64,000 nucleotides of DNA, from contig NW_023501037.1 in assembly GCF_014066305.1 (NCBI RefSeq), positions 558,001 through 622,000 on the forward strand. Direction: 5' to 3'. This DNA comes from Letharia columbiana. Its lineage: Eukaryota; Ascomycota; Lecanoromycetes; Lecanorales; Parmeliaceae. The position numbers and the translations under genes were made by a program. Positions 25,265 through 36,571 of this stretch are shown here, piece after piece (position 1 is the stretch's first letter; every line of letters begins with the position of its first letter). The notes under the pieces are model-generated. The model was given only the letters and a program-made list of their open reading frames with translations. It had not been told where the DNA came from and ran no database searches.

Positions 25265-25726
25265 TGCATTAACGTTCTTCTGGTGTTGCTATTGTAGTTG
25301 AGGGTTGTAACAAAAGCCTGCGGCGTCTCTTGGGTATTGTCACATCATCACATCAAAAGAGAAAGGTCGTTTAAAGGTTGATACCAAGAATCTTTGCATC
25401 GAGCTGAGGAAAGGCTTCAATAGTCATGTCATACATAGCCTTGGAATTTACGGATTCTCATAGACAATTTAAGGATGTATTGCGGGCCTCGAGCAATACA
25501 GCTCTCTCGACGAGCTTTCTCCTCTGTAGCAGATAGAAGATAATACGTTGATCATTTGATCGAAGAAAGCTTTCCACTCAAGACCGGCTTGCGGATAACG
25601 GTAGATCTTACCCTGGCCCTGACTGCAACTGTCTCGTTGTCCTGCCGAAACCAATTCTCTTGTTCGCGACCACCACCATAACAATTGCCTCAATCCTTCA
25701 AACGATCAACTATACATCCCAGAGCG
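25265..25726. other. Intergenic region
   Basis: About 460 nt containing the NUP170 3' UTR and the promoter of the EXPERA gene. No open frame with coding character. Confidence 0.5.
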
Positions 25727-26889
25727 ATGGCTCCATCAGCATGGCATCGTAGGCTCGACCTTGTCTATCTAGCATTCTTCATCATTCACGTCCCTATCAT
25801 GTTCGGTGAGTTCCAGTGTACCATCCCAGGACTCTTCGTCGACGTTCCATCAAACCTGTACCATGGGCTCATGCCGGATCAAGTGAAAGGTTCTCTCTAT
25901 ACATGATCCGTGCATGTCCCACACTGCTGCTTCCTGACTGCCAGCCTTCATGTTGTAACAAGTACCTAAAGCAGTGGATCTGTACCCTCTCTACCCACTT
26001 TCTCTACGGCCTCCGTTCCTGGCCGACCTACGCTCGTGGTACATCGCCACGTACAAAGACCGTTTCTTCACGGAGGAGCAGCCGGCGTGGTTCTGGATGT
26101 TCACCGTGATGGAGGCTGGTTGGCACGTACCGATTGGCTTGACTTCTATCAAACCTCTTTGGAAAGGCGATCGTACGTCAGTTCCTTTTCGTTCATGTTT
26201 TGGCTTCTAGTCTGGAGTGTAAATTTCGGCCAAGTTTCATTGAATTCTTTTTGCAGAGCCATTGTGGATGAATCCTGATTCCTCGTATTTGGGTGAAATT
26301 TGTGAAATTTATTATGTCGATTATAACAACTTTCCCCAAATCTTTGTTTGGACAGCTTTCTTCAATAGCTTTGAAGTTGCTACTACTACCTCCTTTTTTT
26401 TCCGTTCCCTCATGCCAGTAACACTATTCCTCTAATGCCGTTCATGCTTTGTGTATTTGGATACACAACTAATATCGGTCTTCTCACCGTCTTGCGGTTC
26501 TTCCTGGCAGCCTAGAATCCGCCATTAACGGCATAAATCAGACTCCCCAATGCTCCATCTCCGTCTCCTGCTCTTCGCCTTCCAAACGGCCCTCACAACC
26601 GCCGTCTGTGTCGTCGAATACACCTCGTGGCCCGAGCTTTCCGCTGCCGAAAAGTCGAGCCTTGGCGGACTTTACATCCCTTATCTAATTTTCTGTGAGT
26701 CAAAGCCTTGATATCTCCTATATTTCTCTTCCTGGGCAAACGGAAGTGGAAAGGCAGAGGGTCTGGATTTTAAAGGCTCTTGCTGATACGGGTTTACCAG
26801 CTCTGGTGATGTTTGCCGACATGTATGGAAGGGTCAAAGCACGATTGATGGCTACTGGAGAATCCTCGCACAAGTCGAATTCTTCATGA
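25727..26889 (+). CDS. EXPERA-domain membrane protein (TMEM97 / sigma-2 receptor-like)
   Basis: Exons 25727-25805, 25975-26172, 26542-26694, 26801-26889; 172 aa. Introns of 169, 369 and 106 nt are long for this window, but phases agree. The EXPERA family (EBP, TM6SF, TMEM97) are four-helix ER proteins that bind or isomerise sterols. The N-terminus DLVYLAFFIIHVPIMF is helix 1. PPFLADLRSWYIATYKDRFF and QPAWFWMFTVMEAGWHVPIG form the conserved middle, with the polar residues typical of the ligand pocket. LLLFAFQTALTTAVCVVEYT is helix 3 and LYIPYLIFSLVMFADMYGR helix 4. The exact ligand is unknown. Confidence 0.87.
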
Positions 26890-27167
26890 CGATGGCTGCG
26901 TTGATTGGAATAGCTTAAATAGCAAGAGTGTCAACGTTGTGATGGCAGAATGCTTGAAATTAGCGAGAGACCCAAGGACCTTGGTGCCGATGTTCCCACT
27001 TCCAGGCATGCCTTCTAAAGCCACTGGAAAGAAAACAGATTAATGAAATGCTTCCGGGCGTGAAGCTGAAAGAAGACTGGCCCTAAAAGGCACGCTTGAG
27101 TTTCAACAGAGCTGTTAATTGCTTTAGGATTATAGGATTCTTATTCTCTTGCCATCATATGCCAGGC

Positions 27168-28400
27168 TCAATTCTCGAACTTTAGTCCTGCTTCTTGCCG
27201 TACAGCACCGTAAATTCCCGCAATGTCGCCTTTTGATCCCATGTGCTTCTGCACATCAGCAAGATGGCCGTCAGCAATCTCTACATCCTTCATCTTTGTG
27301 CCAGACGCTTCTGCAAGATTTAAAGCATGTTTGGCGTCTTTGCGTGCCAAATCTACCCCGAACAAGGGCTAGAGTCATTCAGTCAGTCTGCTATTTCATG
27401 GATCAAGCCTTGGTTGAAACATACCTCGTCCCGCTTGTAATAATCGCCTGCCAGCAACCTTCCCGAGTAGGCAGTATATGGACCGGGAAACATAGTCTCA
27501 ATAAAATGATGTAAATTGTCGTTGCCAAGCCCGCTCCTTTCCGCCAGGGTGTGCCCCTCAGATAGTGTCTCTACCATGTTGAGAATGAAAGTGTTGCCTA
27601 TGATCTTCAGCAGTGTGGCCTTCCCCTGCGGCTGGTCACTGAAATCGATATTGGCCCGACCCATGACACCTTTGCAGTAGGGCTTCACTCTCTCGACTGC
27701 GGACGCGGGACCAGCAAGGACGCAGACGAGTTGCCCATTGTCGGCCATTGCTGGTGCACCAAAAACTATTCAAGTGGCGCGTTAATGAATGACAAAGAGG
27801 TTAGACAAGCCTCTGACATCGTACCTGGGCATCTACACCATATTGGAATCAGCGCTCCTCTTCCAAGATGGACTCTTGAGTCTGAAAATTGAGGAGCAAG
27901 GACAGGTGTCTCGCTCCTCAGACACCTTCTGGGACTCTGAAAAGGATTTGAAGTGGAAGCGATGAGTCAGAAGGGGAGCTTACGCCACCAGTTCCGCCCC
28001 TTGGTCGTGTATACTCTTGGCTAACAGATTTGTAGTATCAGGGTGAACTGTAGAGCAGTCCACGAAGAGCTTGCCTTTGACGTTACCCTTTATCGCGGTT
28101 GCAATTGTATCTCTGATAGCAGCATCGTCGCCCAGGCACGTGAAAATGATGTCTGCTCTGGACACGGCTTCTTCTAGGCCTGATGCAATCGTCGATTTCC
28201 CAGAAGGCAATGTTGCGTTCAGATCGGTGGCTCGCTTTTGTGTGCGGTTGAAAATAATAAGTGGCTTGTCGAGGTCGCCCTTCTCCACCAAATTCTTACA
28301 CATACCCTTGCCTTGGGTGAGCAAAGCTCTGACGTACGAGGTATAGGGGACTAACCCGACCCATGTTTCCGAGACCAATCCATGTTAATTGAGGCGGCAT
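27168..28400 (-). CDS. NAD(P)-dependent 3-hydroxyisobutyrate dehydrogenase-like oxidoreductase
   Basis: Exons on the minus strand 28400-28356, 28306-27984, 27832-27825 (8 nt), 27765-27425, 27368-27168; 305 aa, all phases matching. The family (3-HIBADH / GLYR1 / tartronate semialdehyde reductase) oxidises beta-hydroxy acids. The N-terminal Rossmann motif is WIGLGNMGRGMCKNL. IIFNRTQKR and ADIIFTCLGDD follow, and then ELVACPVFGAPAMADNGQLV. This last stretch is rebuilt only if the 8-nt exon is included. The catalytic lysine is in KATLLKIIGNTF. The C-terminal helical domain has ERSGLGNDNLHHFIETMFPG and PLFGVDLARKDAKHAL. No targeting sequence is obvious. The substrate is not predictable from sequence. 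Confidence 0.88.
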
Positions 28401-28916
28401 CTTGATCAGAGCTTATATGAATACCGAGAGGTGCAGAGTGGGAAGTAAAAAGTGATGGAGAGTGATGGTGAAGTGAAGGGTTAGAGGAAGATTTAAGTGG
28501 ACATGATGTAATTGAACGTCTACTGTCAGGCCCCACAGTAGAATTAAAGGTCGGAATATTCTGACATGTGAAGACGCTTGAGGCCCAGTATCAACGAGTG
28601 TCTGCGAAGACGAATCATCCCAGCTATTCACTTTCTATAATTTGGACAGCGAAGGAAGACAAACCAGAGGATGCTGCTGTAAGAGATTCCAGGTCGACTC
28701 ACGCAACTCGAGCGATGGGAGAGATAATCCACAAACCCTAAGCGTCTCGGGTGCGTATCTTAATGGCTTGGCATTGCCAAGATTTCGATCTCTTCTTTTC
28801 CGCTCCGACGCACTTCTGCACCTTCAATTCGCTCCCTATAAGCCCGCCGCGGCCGAAATCCCCATGCACCATACTTATTGTACCATTGATATACCTTATC
28901 CCACCAAGGATGAGAC
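28401..28916. promoter_or_regulatory. Divergent promoter region dehydrogenase / ARG2
   Basis: 516 nt separate the two ATGs. A TGAGAC/TGACTC-like Gcn4 core is not clearly present, and no defined element is asserted. Confidence 0.4.
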
Positions 28917-31236
28917 ATGAAAGCTTGCGCTAGGGGCTTGCAAAAGAGCAAGACCTTGCAGTATTGTACTGTAAGCTGCTCTTGAGCCTGCACTACCATT
29001 GAGCTGTCGTAGCGCAGCACCGACATATTTTACTGATTTACGTTCGTAGTATCGACCGGGCGGGCCCCTGTATTCAAGTATCAGGCACCCAAAACGGCGA
29101 TTAACGTCGACATCAGGACCCATAACAGCATCTGGGAAACTAGAGGCCGTGCAAGCGAAGTATACGACTGATTTGACGGAAGAAGCAAGTAAACGCAAGC
29201 ACGGAGACAACGTCGATCAGGTACGACTGTTGTCTTCTGGTCCTTATGCTATCCAGCTAATTTATTGCCAGGAACTCTTCTTGGACGTTCTTGGCTCTAC
29301 GGCCACGAAACGCGAAGCAAAGGCTTACCTCTCGCGTTTCAGTCCCACAAAGACTGCTTCTCAGCAAAGGACGCAGCCTCCATCAAAACAGAGAGATGTG
29401 GGAGTCAACCTTGGGAGTCTATTTGTCCCAATCAGAGCCGTTGACGAGAAGGCAGTGTTTTCGCAAACAGCATCTCAAACTCCTTTTCGAAGCCAAGCTC
29501 CCGAGTCCCTCCATATTGCACTCCTGAAGATTCGAGCACCGCAATTGATTGACAATGTTACTTTACGGGGAGTTGGACATACGTTATCGCAAATTGCGAG
29601 GTTGAGCATGAGCCCTGTTGTGGTTGTGGATCACGAGGATGGGCAAAGAAGGAAGCCTCTGGATGCGGCTAAAATGGCCATTTACCAGGCGGACCGCATT
29701 GTTGAGGCAATTGGTGCATATGGAGGTCAAGGTGCACGACGACTAGATGGCGTCATTGATATATCATCGGTCGACGAGCAGCTCCTGCCCTCTGTGAGGA
29801 TTAGTGGTGAAGTCCAGGTCGTCCACCGAGATCTGCTGATGGCACCACTTCGAAGAGGGATGATACCAGTCATTGCGCCTGTTGGGTTCAACTCGAATAC
29901 GCAAAAGGTGGAACCTGTCGCAGCCAACGAGCTTGTTTTGGCACTGACTCGAGAATTTGCTGGCATTCGGAGTAGGCCGTTGGCCGAAATAGATACCCAG
30001 AAAGTGGTCGAGGAAATCCTGACGTTACAGAGGCAGATTTCTTTGGATCGTATTATTATTCTGGACCCGCTTGGTGGTATACCTGCGACAGAGCGAAGTC
30101 ACGGCTCTCACGTTTTCATCAATCTTGAGCAGGAGTTTGGTGCGATCAGAAGGGACCTGCTAGTCGCCGGAAATGAACCACCCCAGGATTCTGAGAGCGT
30201 AGGGTCTGTTATGACAAAGGAAGATCCCTCCGGCGCTTTCACACTGAGCAACCCATTCTCCAGGTTGCTAGCGGACGAGGCTGCCAGAGCAACAAGCGGA
30301 GGCCAAGAGCAAGCAAGAACCTTAGAGGATGATCTCAATCGATTCAATATGCAAATGCACGTCAAAAATCTAGATTTGCTCAAGGACTCCCTTGCGATCT
30401 TACCGCCTACTTCTTCTGCATTTCTAACAACCCCTTATGCCGTCGCTAACTCTCAAAGCCGTCCACCACTGGCCAGCCAGGGCCCTAGAGTAAGAACTCG
30501 AAGACAACGCAATCCGCTCATTCATAACTTGTTGACCGATAAGCCTGTCTATTCCTCTTCTCTGCCCCTGGATCGTTCTCCAAATCCAGCATCACAGGCG
30601 CTATATCCCGCCATCACTTCATCTCCCGCTACTTTTTGCAAGCGTGGCATGCCCATCAGCATTATTCCAGATCCTCTCGAGCAGCCTTGGGCCCCTCCGT
30701 CCCTGTCAAACACCTGTATCGATCTTTCGGATCCGCGTATAGACCTCCCTCGCCTCATCCATCTAATCGAGGACTCCTTTAGTCGAAAGCTCGACGTCAT
30801 CCACTACCTCTCGCGCATCCAAGGCCGTATAGCTGGTATTATAGTTGCTGGCGAATATGAAGGCGGTGCCATATTGACCTGGGAAACACCACCTAGCTTC
30901 CCTACTGACGATCCCAATCATATAGTGCCATATCTCGACAAGTTCGCTGTGCTCAAACGTTCTCAAGGCGCCGGCGGCGTGGCTGATGTAGTGTTCAAGG
31001 CCATGGTGCGCGAATGTTTCCCGAACGGCGTTTGCTGGCGCAGTCGGATAGATAACCCAGTAAATAAGTGGTACTTTGAACGCGCGAAGGGGACATGGAA
31101 AATGCCTGGAACGAATTGGGCCATGTTTTGGACGACCGAGGGAGTGGAGAGGGGGGATGAGATATTCTTGGATTACGAAGGGGTGTGCAAGGCTGTCATG
31201 CCAAGTTGGGCAGATAAAAAGGCGGTAGTAGATTAA
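28917..31236 (+). CDS. ARG2: Amino-acid acetyltransferase, mitochondrial (N-acetylglutamate synthase)
   Basis: Exons 28917-28970, 29050-29220, 29272-31236; 729 aa. The 54-nt first exon encodes MKACARGLQKSKTLQYCT, a basic presequence. It was found by phase and a GTAAGC donor. NAGS makes N-acetylglutamate, the first step of arginine synthesis, in the mitochondrial matrix. The fungal family start is QELFLDVLGSTATKREAKAY. The amino-acid-kinase-like domain has RKPLDAAKMAIYQADRIVEA, PLRRGMIPVIAPVGFNS and DRIIILDPLGGIP. The GNAT domain has GRIAGIIVAGEYEGGAILTW, LDKFAVLKRSQGAGGVADVV, CWRSRIDNPVNKWYFERAKG and WAMFWTT. Arginine feedback is known for the family, not seen here. Confidence 0.94.
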
Positions 31237-33750
31237 AAAGAATCTAGACGCACTTTCTTGTTTACAAGTACACCGCTACCTGATATCTTGAACACCTACC
31301 TCTATGCAATTATGACTTTGCTGAAGATCTTAGGTGACATGAAGTTGTCAATCCCTCGAAATCTTTTCACTCTTCACCGTCTTCTTGTAAAGGTACAGTC
31401 TTACCCAGGTTGATTATAAGGTATACTGCAGAGACCCCTATCGCGCCGGCTGGCAAGCGTTTCCGTTTGATATCCATAGCAACACTGTAAAGTAATCCTT
31501 GCTCTTCAAGGCTCGAACCTTTTCCGCAAACGCTTACCCACCGGTGCGATACGGGGTCTGTAGACGTAGGCTAATTGGAGATAGCATGAGGTGCTCAGCA
31601 GGCAATGAGAGGCAAAGGAGATGACATAGCAGAGCTGGAGCTCACGGATGAAGAAGCAATTTCGAACAAGAGAGAAAGATAGGAGAAAACTGACAGAGGT
31701 GACTTCTCAAAAGTCGGCCGCTTGGAGGCCAGGAGTGAAGAGCATCGTCGCACTCGCTAGAAGTATCTGGACCGTTGTAGCCCAAAGGAGATATGCGTAG
31801 AACATTCGCACTTCTTCTCGCTCGTACATTTTGACCGACTTGGCTTTTCTCGGGCTGGAAAATAACACTTTCTGCAGCCAAGATCCAGTCAGTTGTATTT
31901 ATGCCAGGTTAGCACGTTCTTGGCTCGTTGTCAAAGCATGGTCAGGTCGGCTCGATACTGGATCCGTACACTAGATATGGTGGTAGTGCAAAGACTGACT
32001 AGGAGCTCGTGGATCAGGGAGGATTCGCATACTCTGGTGTCAGGCTACCAAAGCAAGGTGGTTATTGGTTTCCGATGACCGAAGAAGGGCAATTTCTCCG
32101 GTATCAATGCTGAGGAGACTGAAAACAAAAGAAAAAGAGATGGAGGGAGGGAGGGATGGAGGGAGGGAGGGAGGGAGATATAGAGAGGGAAGGTGAGAAG
32201 GATGAAATGGTTGAAGGGGGGAAGGTGACTTGGTCGTGGTTTTATGATCGTCGATGTGAAGGTTCGGTAAATGCTCCCCGGTGCTGCACTGCTGCAGCCA
32301 CGGGGCGCCCAGACGTCATCAGGATTAACGTTGGCCACTCAGATGGCGCCAATTTAACTGGGAAGAGTTCCAGACATTCGCAGACCTCAGCCTCTTTTTC
32401 CCTTGGACGATTATTAATTTTATAAGGCAGGTATCTGACTGGATCTATCTTTTACGTATCGCTTTCTCGCCTTTCTTTCTCAATTTAAGTACCGACTCTT
32501 TCTTCCCCATCGCGGCCATATCATTATATCTCTTTCGATGCAGGGAACGGAGGAAGAAAGATCAGGTAGAGTACAAGTACCGAGTCCAACTTTGCTACCT
32601 TCGTCATCATCTTGTTGCAAGGGAAACGGTCGCTGCGGCTAGCAGTCTAGAGTACCTATTCCATCGTAGAGTAGAAAAGTAGTACGGAAGTACATAGTAG
32701 TAGTACTGGTACCTCCTTCTCCTCCTCCTCCAGTCCAGCTGAGAAATTCCTTGAGGCGGCTCGTGCGTTCCTTCCGTGCATCAGCGTCCGCTCGACCAGT
32801 AAAACCGTTGCAATCCATCCTTCTATTCAACCACCAAAATTTCAACTTCCACATCCAGATTTCTTCCTTCGCACCCTACCTACCTCCACTCATCCTACTT
32901 GCTGCGAGGACACTCCTGCAACAACTCCAATCCTTCATCTCTCGGATTCCCTCGCCTTTCCTTTGCACTTGTTCATATTCCACACATATTCTGCCAACGC
33001 CACCCAAGATATATTGACCACCACGTCCTCAGAAATACCACTGAAGCTACCATCTTCTTCCAGCTCAACCGATCCCTCCCCTTTACCGGATCGTCTTGAC
33101 TGTGTCAGTCCAATGGGATCTGAGCGTGGACTGTATTCCACTGCAGCACTCTTAGTCACTATCGGAAGCAGACACGAATAAAAAGGGAATACACTACGGA
33201 GTCCTTACGCCTGTTGACGAAAACGCTGGTATAATCCTAAGCGCCGGCTGCTCCATTCGTTCTTACCTCTTCTTCCCGAATTGCTATCCGTTCACGACAT
33301 CCGAGACATTGATACCACCAAATTTTTCTGGGAATCTAAACCAAGAGTTGGGACCATCATCAATCCGGGGAATACGAGGCTTTGTATCCAGGAGAAAGAT
33401 TCCGAAGAGCCGGGCAAGGAGATAGCATCAGAGCCTGGCCTTGTCCGTCTTTGCCGGGTTTCGTCCGCGTTTTGATTGCAGCAGCTGTGCGAAGCCGTTG
33501 CGGTCAAGCTGCAGCTGTGCGGTGTGCTAGCCTATTGTTGCATTCCGCAAACTTACCCGCTGTGAGACATTCTGGGGGCTGGGTGGTTTCCAGATTACGC
33601 GTACCTGCAAAAGGAGCGCTTTCCCGGACTGAATATACCTTTCGTCGCCAGAACTACCACCTCAAGACAGCTATCTGACATTGGAAGACAAGCTTTCTAA
33701 ACCAGATCAACCCCCGTCCTAGAGCTTTCACCTATCGCCACAAGTCCGTC
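31237..33750. promoter_or_regulatory. Long non-coding stretch upstream of the PAS gene
   Basis: 2.5 kb without a supported gene. It holds the ARG2 3' UTR, a G-rich GGGA repeat (32140-32190), TC-rich stretches near 32450-32520 and 32880-33000, and many small upstream frames. The length fits a regulator with a large promoter and long leader. No TATA box or operator is asserted. Confidence 0.5.
32140..32190. repeat. G-rich GGGA / GGA repeat
   Basis: Runs of GGGA in tandem (about eight) with two GGATGGA interruptions. The G-runs of three on the plus strand could form a quadruplex. It lies in the upstream region of the PAS gene. Confidence 0.75.
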
Positions 33751-35734
33751 ATGGAGACCACATTCATCTCAATACATGGTAAGTACAGCGTTCGATACGA
33801 GGTCCGCATTCTGGCTAATCCTACCTGATTAGATCTGTCCCTCGACGCTCGATTGCTCTACGTCTCATCCTCAATCGAAGATATTCTAGGATACACACCG
33901 CAAGAAGTAATTGGGAAGTCGTGTTGGGACTATTTTCATCCAGATGAGATCCCATTCGCCCGAGCTGTACATGGCCGAGGTATTAAGATGGACAAGGCTG
34001 CCGCGCTCAACTATTGCCAGATCAAGAACAGAGATGGCCGATGGGTAGGTTGCGAATGTGTCTTCACAATTGTACATGATGTTCTCGTGGGGTGTACCAG
34101 TGTCTACCGAAGAGGCACGAAAAGTGACAGTAAGTGTGGTCAGATTTGAACACTACTATTGTTGGAACTACACGGTTGCTGACTACTGCATAGAGCGAGC
34201 TAGAGAAGCTCCAGTCATACGTCGGCTGTTTTCATCTTCACCACGAGATCCTCGATACCATATGCTTTCATATATTTCTCACAAGTTTTCCAAGGAAACG
34301 CGGACTCTTACTCATGAACCTAGGGCGGCTTTGTTTCTCAACAGATTTTCTCGCACTCTAACCATAATGTATGCCACCAATGGTTTGGCCGACATTGTCG
34401 GCATCCCTGCCCAAGAACTCAACGGCAGAAGCTTCTACTACTGCATCCAAGAGAACTGCCTGCGAGAGGCAGTCAAATGCCTGGAAAGTGCGAAAGCCAA
34501 TGACTCTATCGCCTACCTCCGCTTCTGGTTTCGCGATCCACGTCAGGACGATCAGGTGGATCATGATGAACACATGAGCGACGGTCACAGTAGCGGTGAT
34601 GATGATGACGGCGGTGTAAACCTCTCCGAACTCATGGATCATGACGGGAGTGAGAACGCTGTTGCTAGCGACTCATCCCACTCGATGAGATCATCTGTTG
34701 AGCGGGATCAGGGTCGTTCACGGGACGGGTATTCATTGGATATCAATTCCCGGTCGTCATCTGGCAACAGCACCGACTTGGACGGAAACTCTAATGATGC
34801 CATTTTCGATCAACCGGCCGGCGGCCAAACACGGACCTCGTCTGTCTCCACCACGGATGAACGGATGTCGCCCGGGGCGTCATCCTTCATGCCAGACGCC
34901 TCTCACATCGAACTTGAAGCAGTGGTCTCTTGCACGTCTGACGGTCTCGTGGTCGTTCTTCGCCGGGCTAGACCTTCCATTCCCCATCTTTCCCAGTCGA
35001 CGTCAGACGCCGCAAATCATTCATACGCGAACGGCTTCTTCGCGTCTCCGTGGGCCACTGACCCCATTTTACCAAACATGGGGGACAGGCCGTCCCAAAA
35101 TCTACCCAATTTTTTGCAGCCCTCGCCAGTTGCCCCAAAGCGCCCAACGGCCGCACGTGGTGGAACTGCCGCGACGCATGGACCAGCCACAGAGGACTTC
35201 ATGAATTCGATCCGTGAGGTTGCTGTTTTTGCTTGGGCTCTCACTGGTATCAACGGGTCGCTGGCACAATATACAAAGGGAACGCCAACTGGCGAGTCCC
35301 AGCCACCTGACGGATTACCCGTGTGGGAACCTCCTTCTAACGCAGGGGCTGAGGCCGAGCGACGGGATGGATATTTTGATAATGGCCAAAATTATAAGAA
35401 CGTCCATGGTGACTGGCAAGGTCAGAAGGCTGAGAACACCCAAGGCTACCAGCATCAAAGCCAGAGTAGTGGCGGATTCAGCCACAGCAGCAGTGGTTTT
35501 CCACAAGGCTCTAGCAATCCGACACAAGCGACCGACTATAACCAAGCTTTGCACGCCAACGGCTACGACGATGTCATGCAGAACAAGGCCAATAATACTT
35601 TTGTGCCCAGCAATTGCCACATTGAGCCTATGCACACTAATGACTACAACGATTCTATGCAGATCAAAGGCTACGACAACCTTGTGCATATCAATGGGTC
35701 ACAACAAACCTACGCAAGACCACGGTTACAATGA
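33751..35734 (+). CDS. PAS-domain protein, 621 aa (C-terminal tail possibly frameshifted)
   Basis: Exons 33751-33778, 33833-34129, 34194-35734; introns 54 and 64 nt, phases agree. The first PAS domain, residues about 10-105, reads DARLLYVSSSIEDILGYTPQ, WDYFHPDEIPFARAVH and RDGRWVGCECVFTIV. A second PAS-like segment follows (TIMYATNGLADIVGIPAQEL). I see no LOV cysteine motif, so a flavin photoreceptor is unlikely. The middle has an acidic SGDDDDGG patch and many Ser. The last third is low-complexity with repeats such as YNDSMQ and GYDNLVHING. No kinase, bHLH or GATA finger is visible. Role is probably signalling or transcription, by inference. The frame at the end stops at 35734, whereas the repeat pattern continues in another frame (see findings). 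Confidence 0.75.
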
Positions 35735-36571
35735 TCCGATGCAGATGAACGAGCACCATGATGCCATGCGAACCATGACCCGAACAATGCTGCACACACC
35801 ATTGACGCATCAATCCGAGCTTGGGAGGGTTGGGGAGCAGTAGGAAATTTGATTTGGAAACTGGACTAACATGCGAAGGAGGAGTTCGGTTATAGGATAG
35901 CACCGTGTGTACAAACATCCGGGAGAGTCGGAGCGGCGCCATCATAGCGCGGCGGCTGATACGAGTCTCGCAGAGTGGCCATGGTATTGGATTTATCATG
36001 AAGTTCGAGCTGGAAATCTTGAAAGGCCTGTTTGGGAAACACAGGGATTGAGTGGATGGTGCTTGATGAAGTGACAGATGAGACGACATGGCGCTAGATA
36101 ATGAGGTTGTAGAAGTAGAGTAAATTGTCTCCAAACGCAGCGGTGCTTCGCTCTAGGCTCACTCAGGCTTGCACGAAGGAACCCGAGATACACTTATTTA
36201 CACTGATAATTTATGAGCCTGAGTAAGTAAACGACTTATGTCTATCTTGCTGCCGTTTTGCAGTATTGCATTGGTACTATTTCGAATTTGAGTATCCTTG
36301 CTCAGCTCATCGGCTAGGAGGGTAAGTAAATATGAAAACTCGGGCTAGAGGCGGCTGCACCAGGCGGGACGAAGCGCTGGGCCAGTGCCAAGTGCCAAGT
36401 GCCGCAAATTTGATGACGATGATCTCCACACTAAGCACTGTAGTGGAAAATATCAATCGCGCGCCAGCAAATACTTGGACTTCTACTTTACTTATCACTC
36501 TCTGATCAATCGAACACTCCCTTACCTACGCTACCTTACTACACCAAACCCGCATTGTTTCAATATCTTGA
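35735..36571. other. Intergenic region, about 0.84 kb
   Basis: Its first ~110 nt carry the repeat-like continuation of the PAS gene tail in another frame, to a stop at 35841-35843. The rest is the promoter region of PNS1. The long minus frame 35691-36134 has no family signal and is rejected. Confidence 0.5.

Noticed and set aside
28401..28640. Upstream arginine attenuator peptide for ARG2
   Set aside because: That control element belongs to the carbamoyl-phosphate synthase small-subunit gene, and no matching small frame is seen here.
31505..31560. Minus-strand sequence with GGTTCGAGCC resembling a tRNA T-loop
   Set aside because: The D-arm-like part lies too close and there is no anticodon arm; no cloverleaf can be drawn.
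35691..36134. 147-codon minus-strand frame behind the PAS gene
   Set aside because: Low-complexity shadow of the PAS tail; no motif or splice support.
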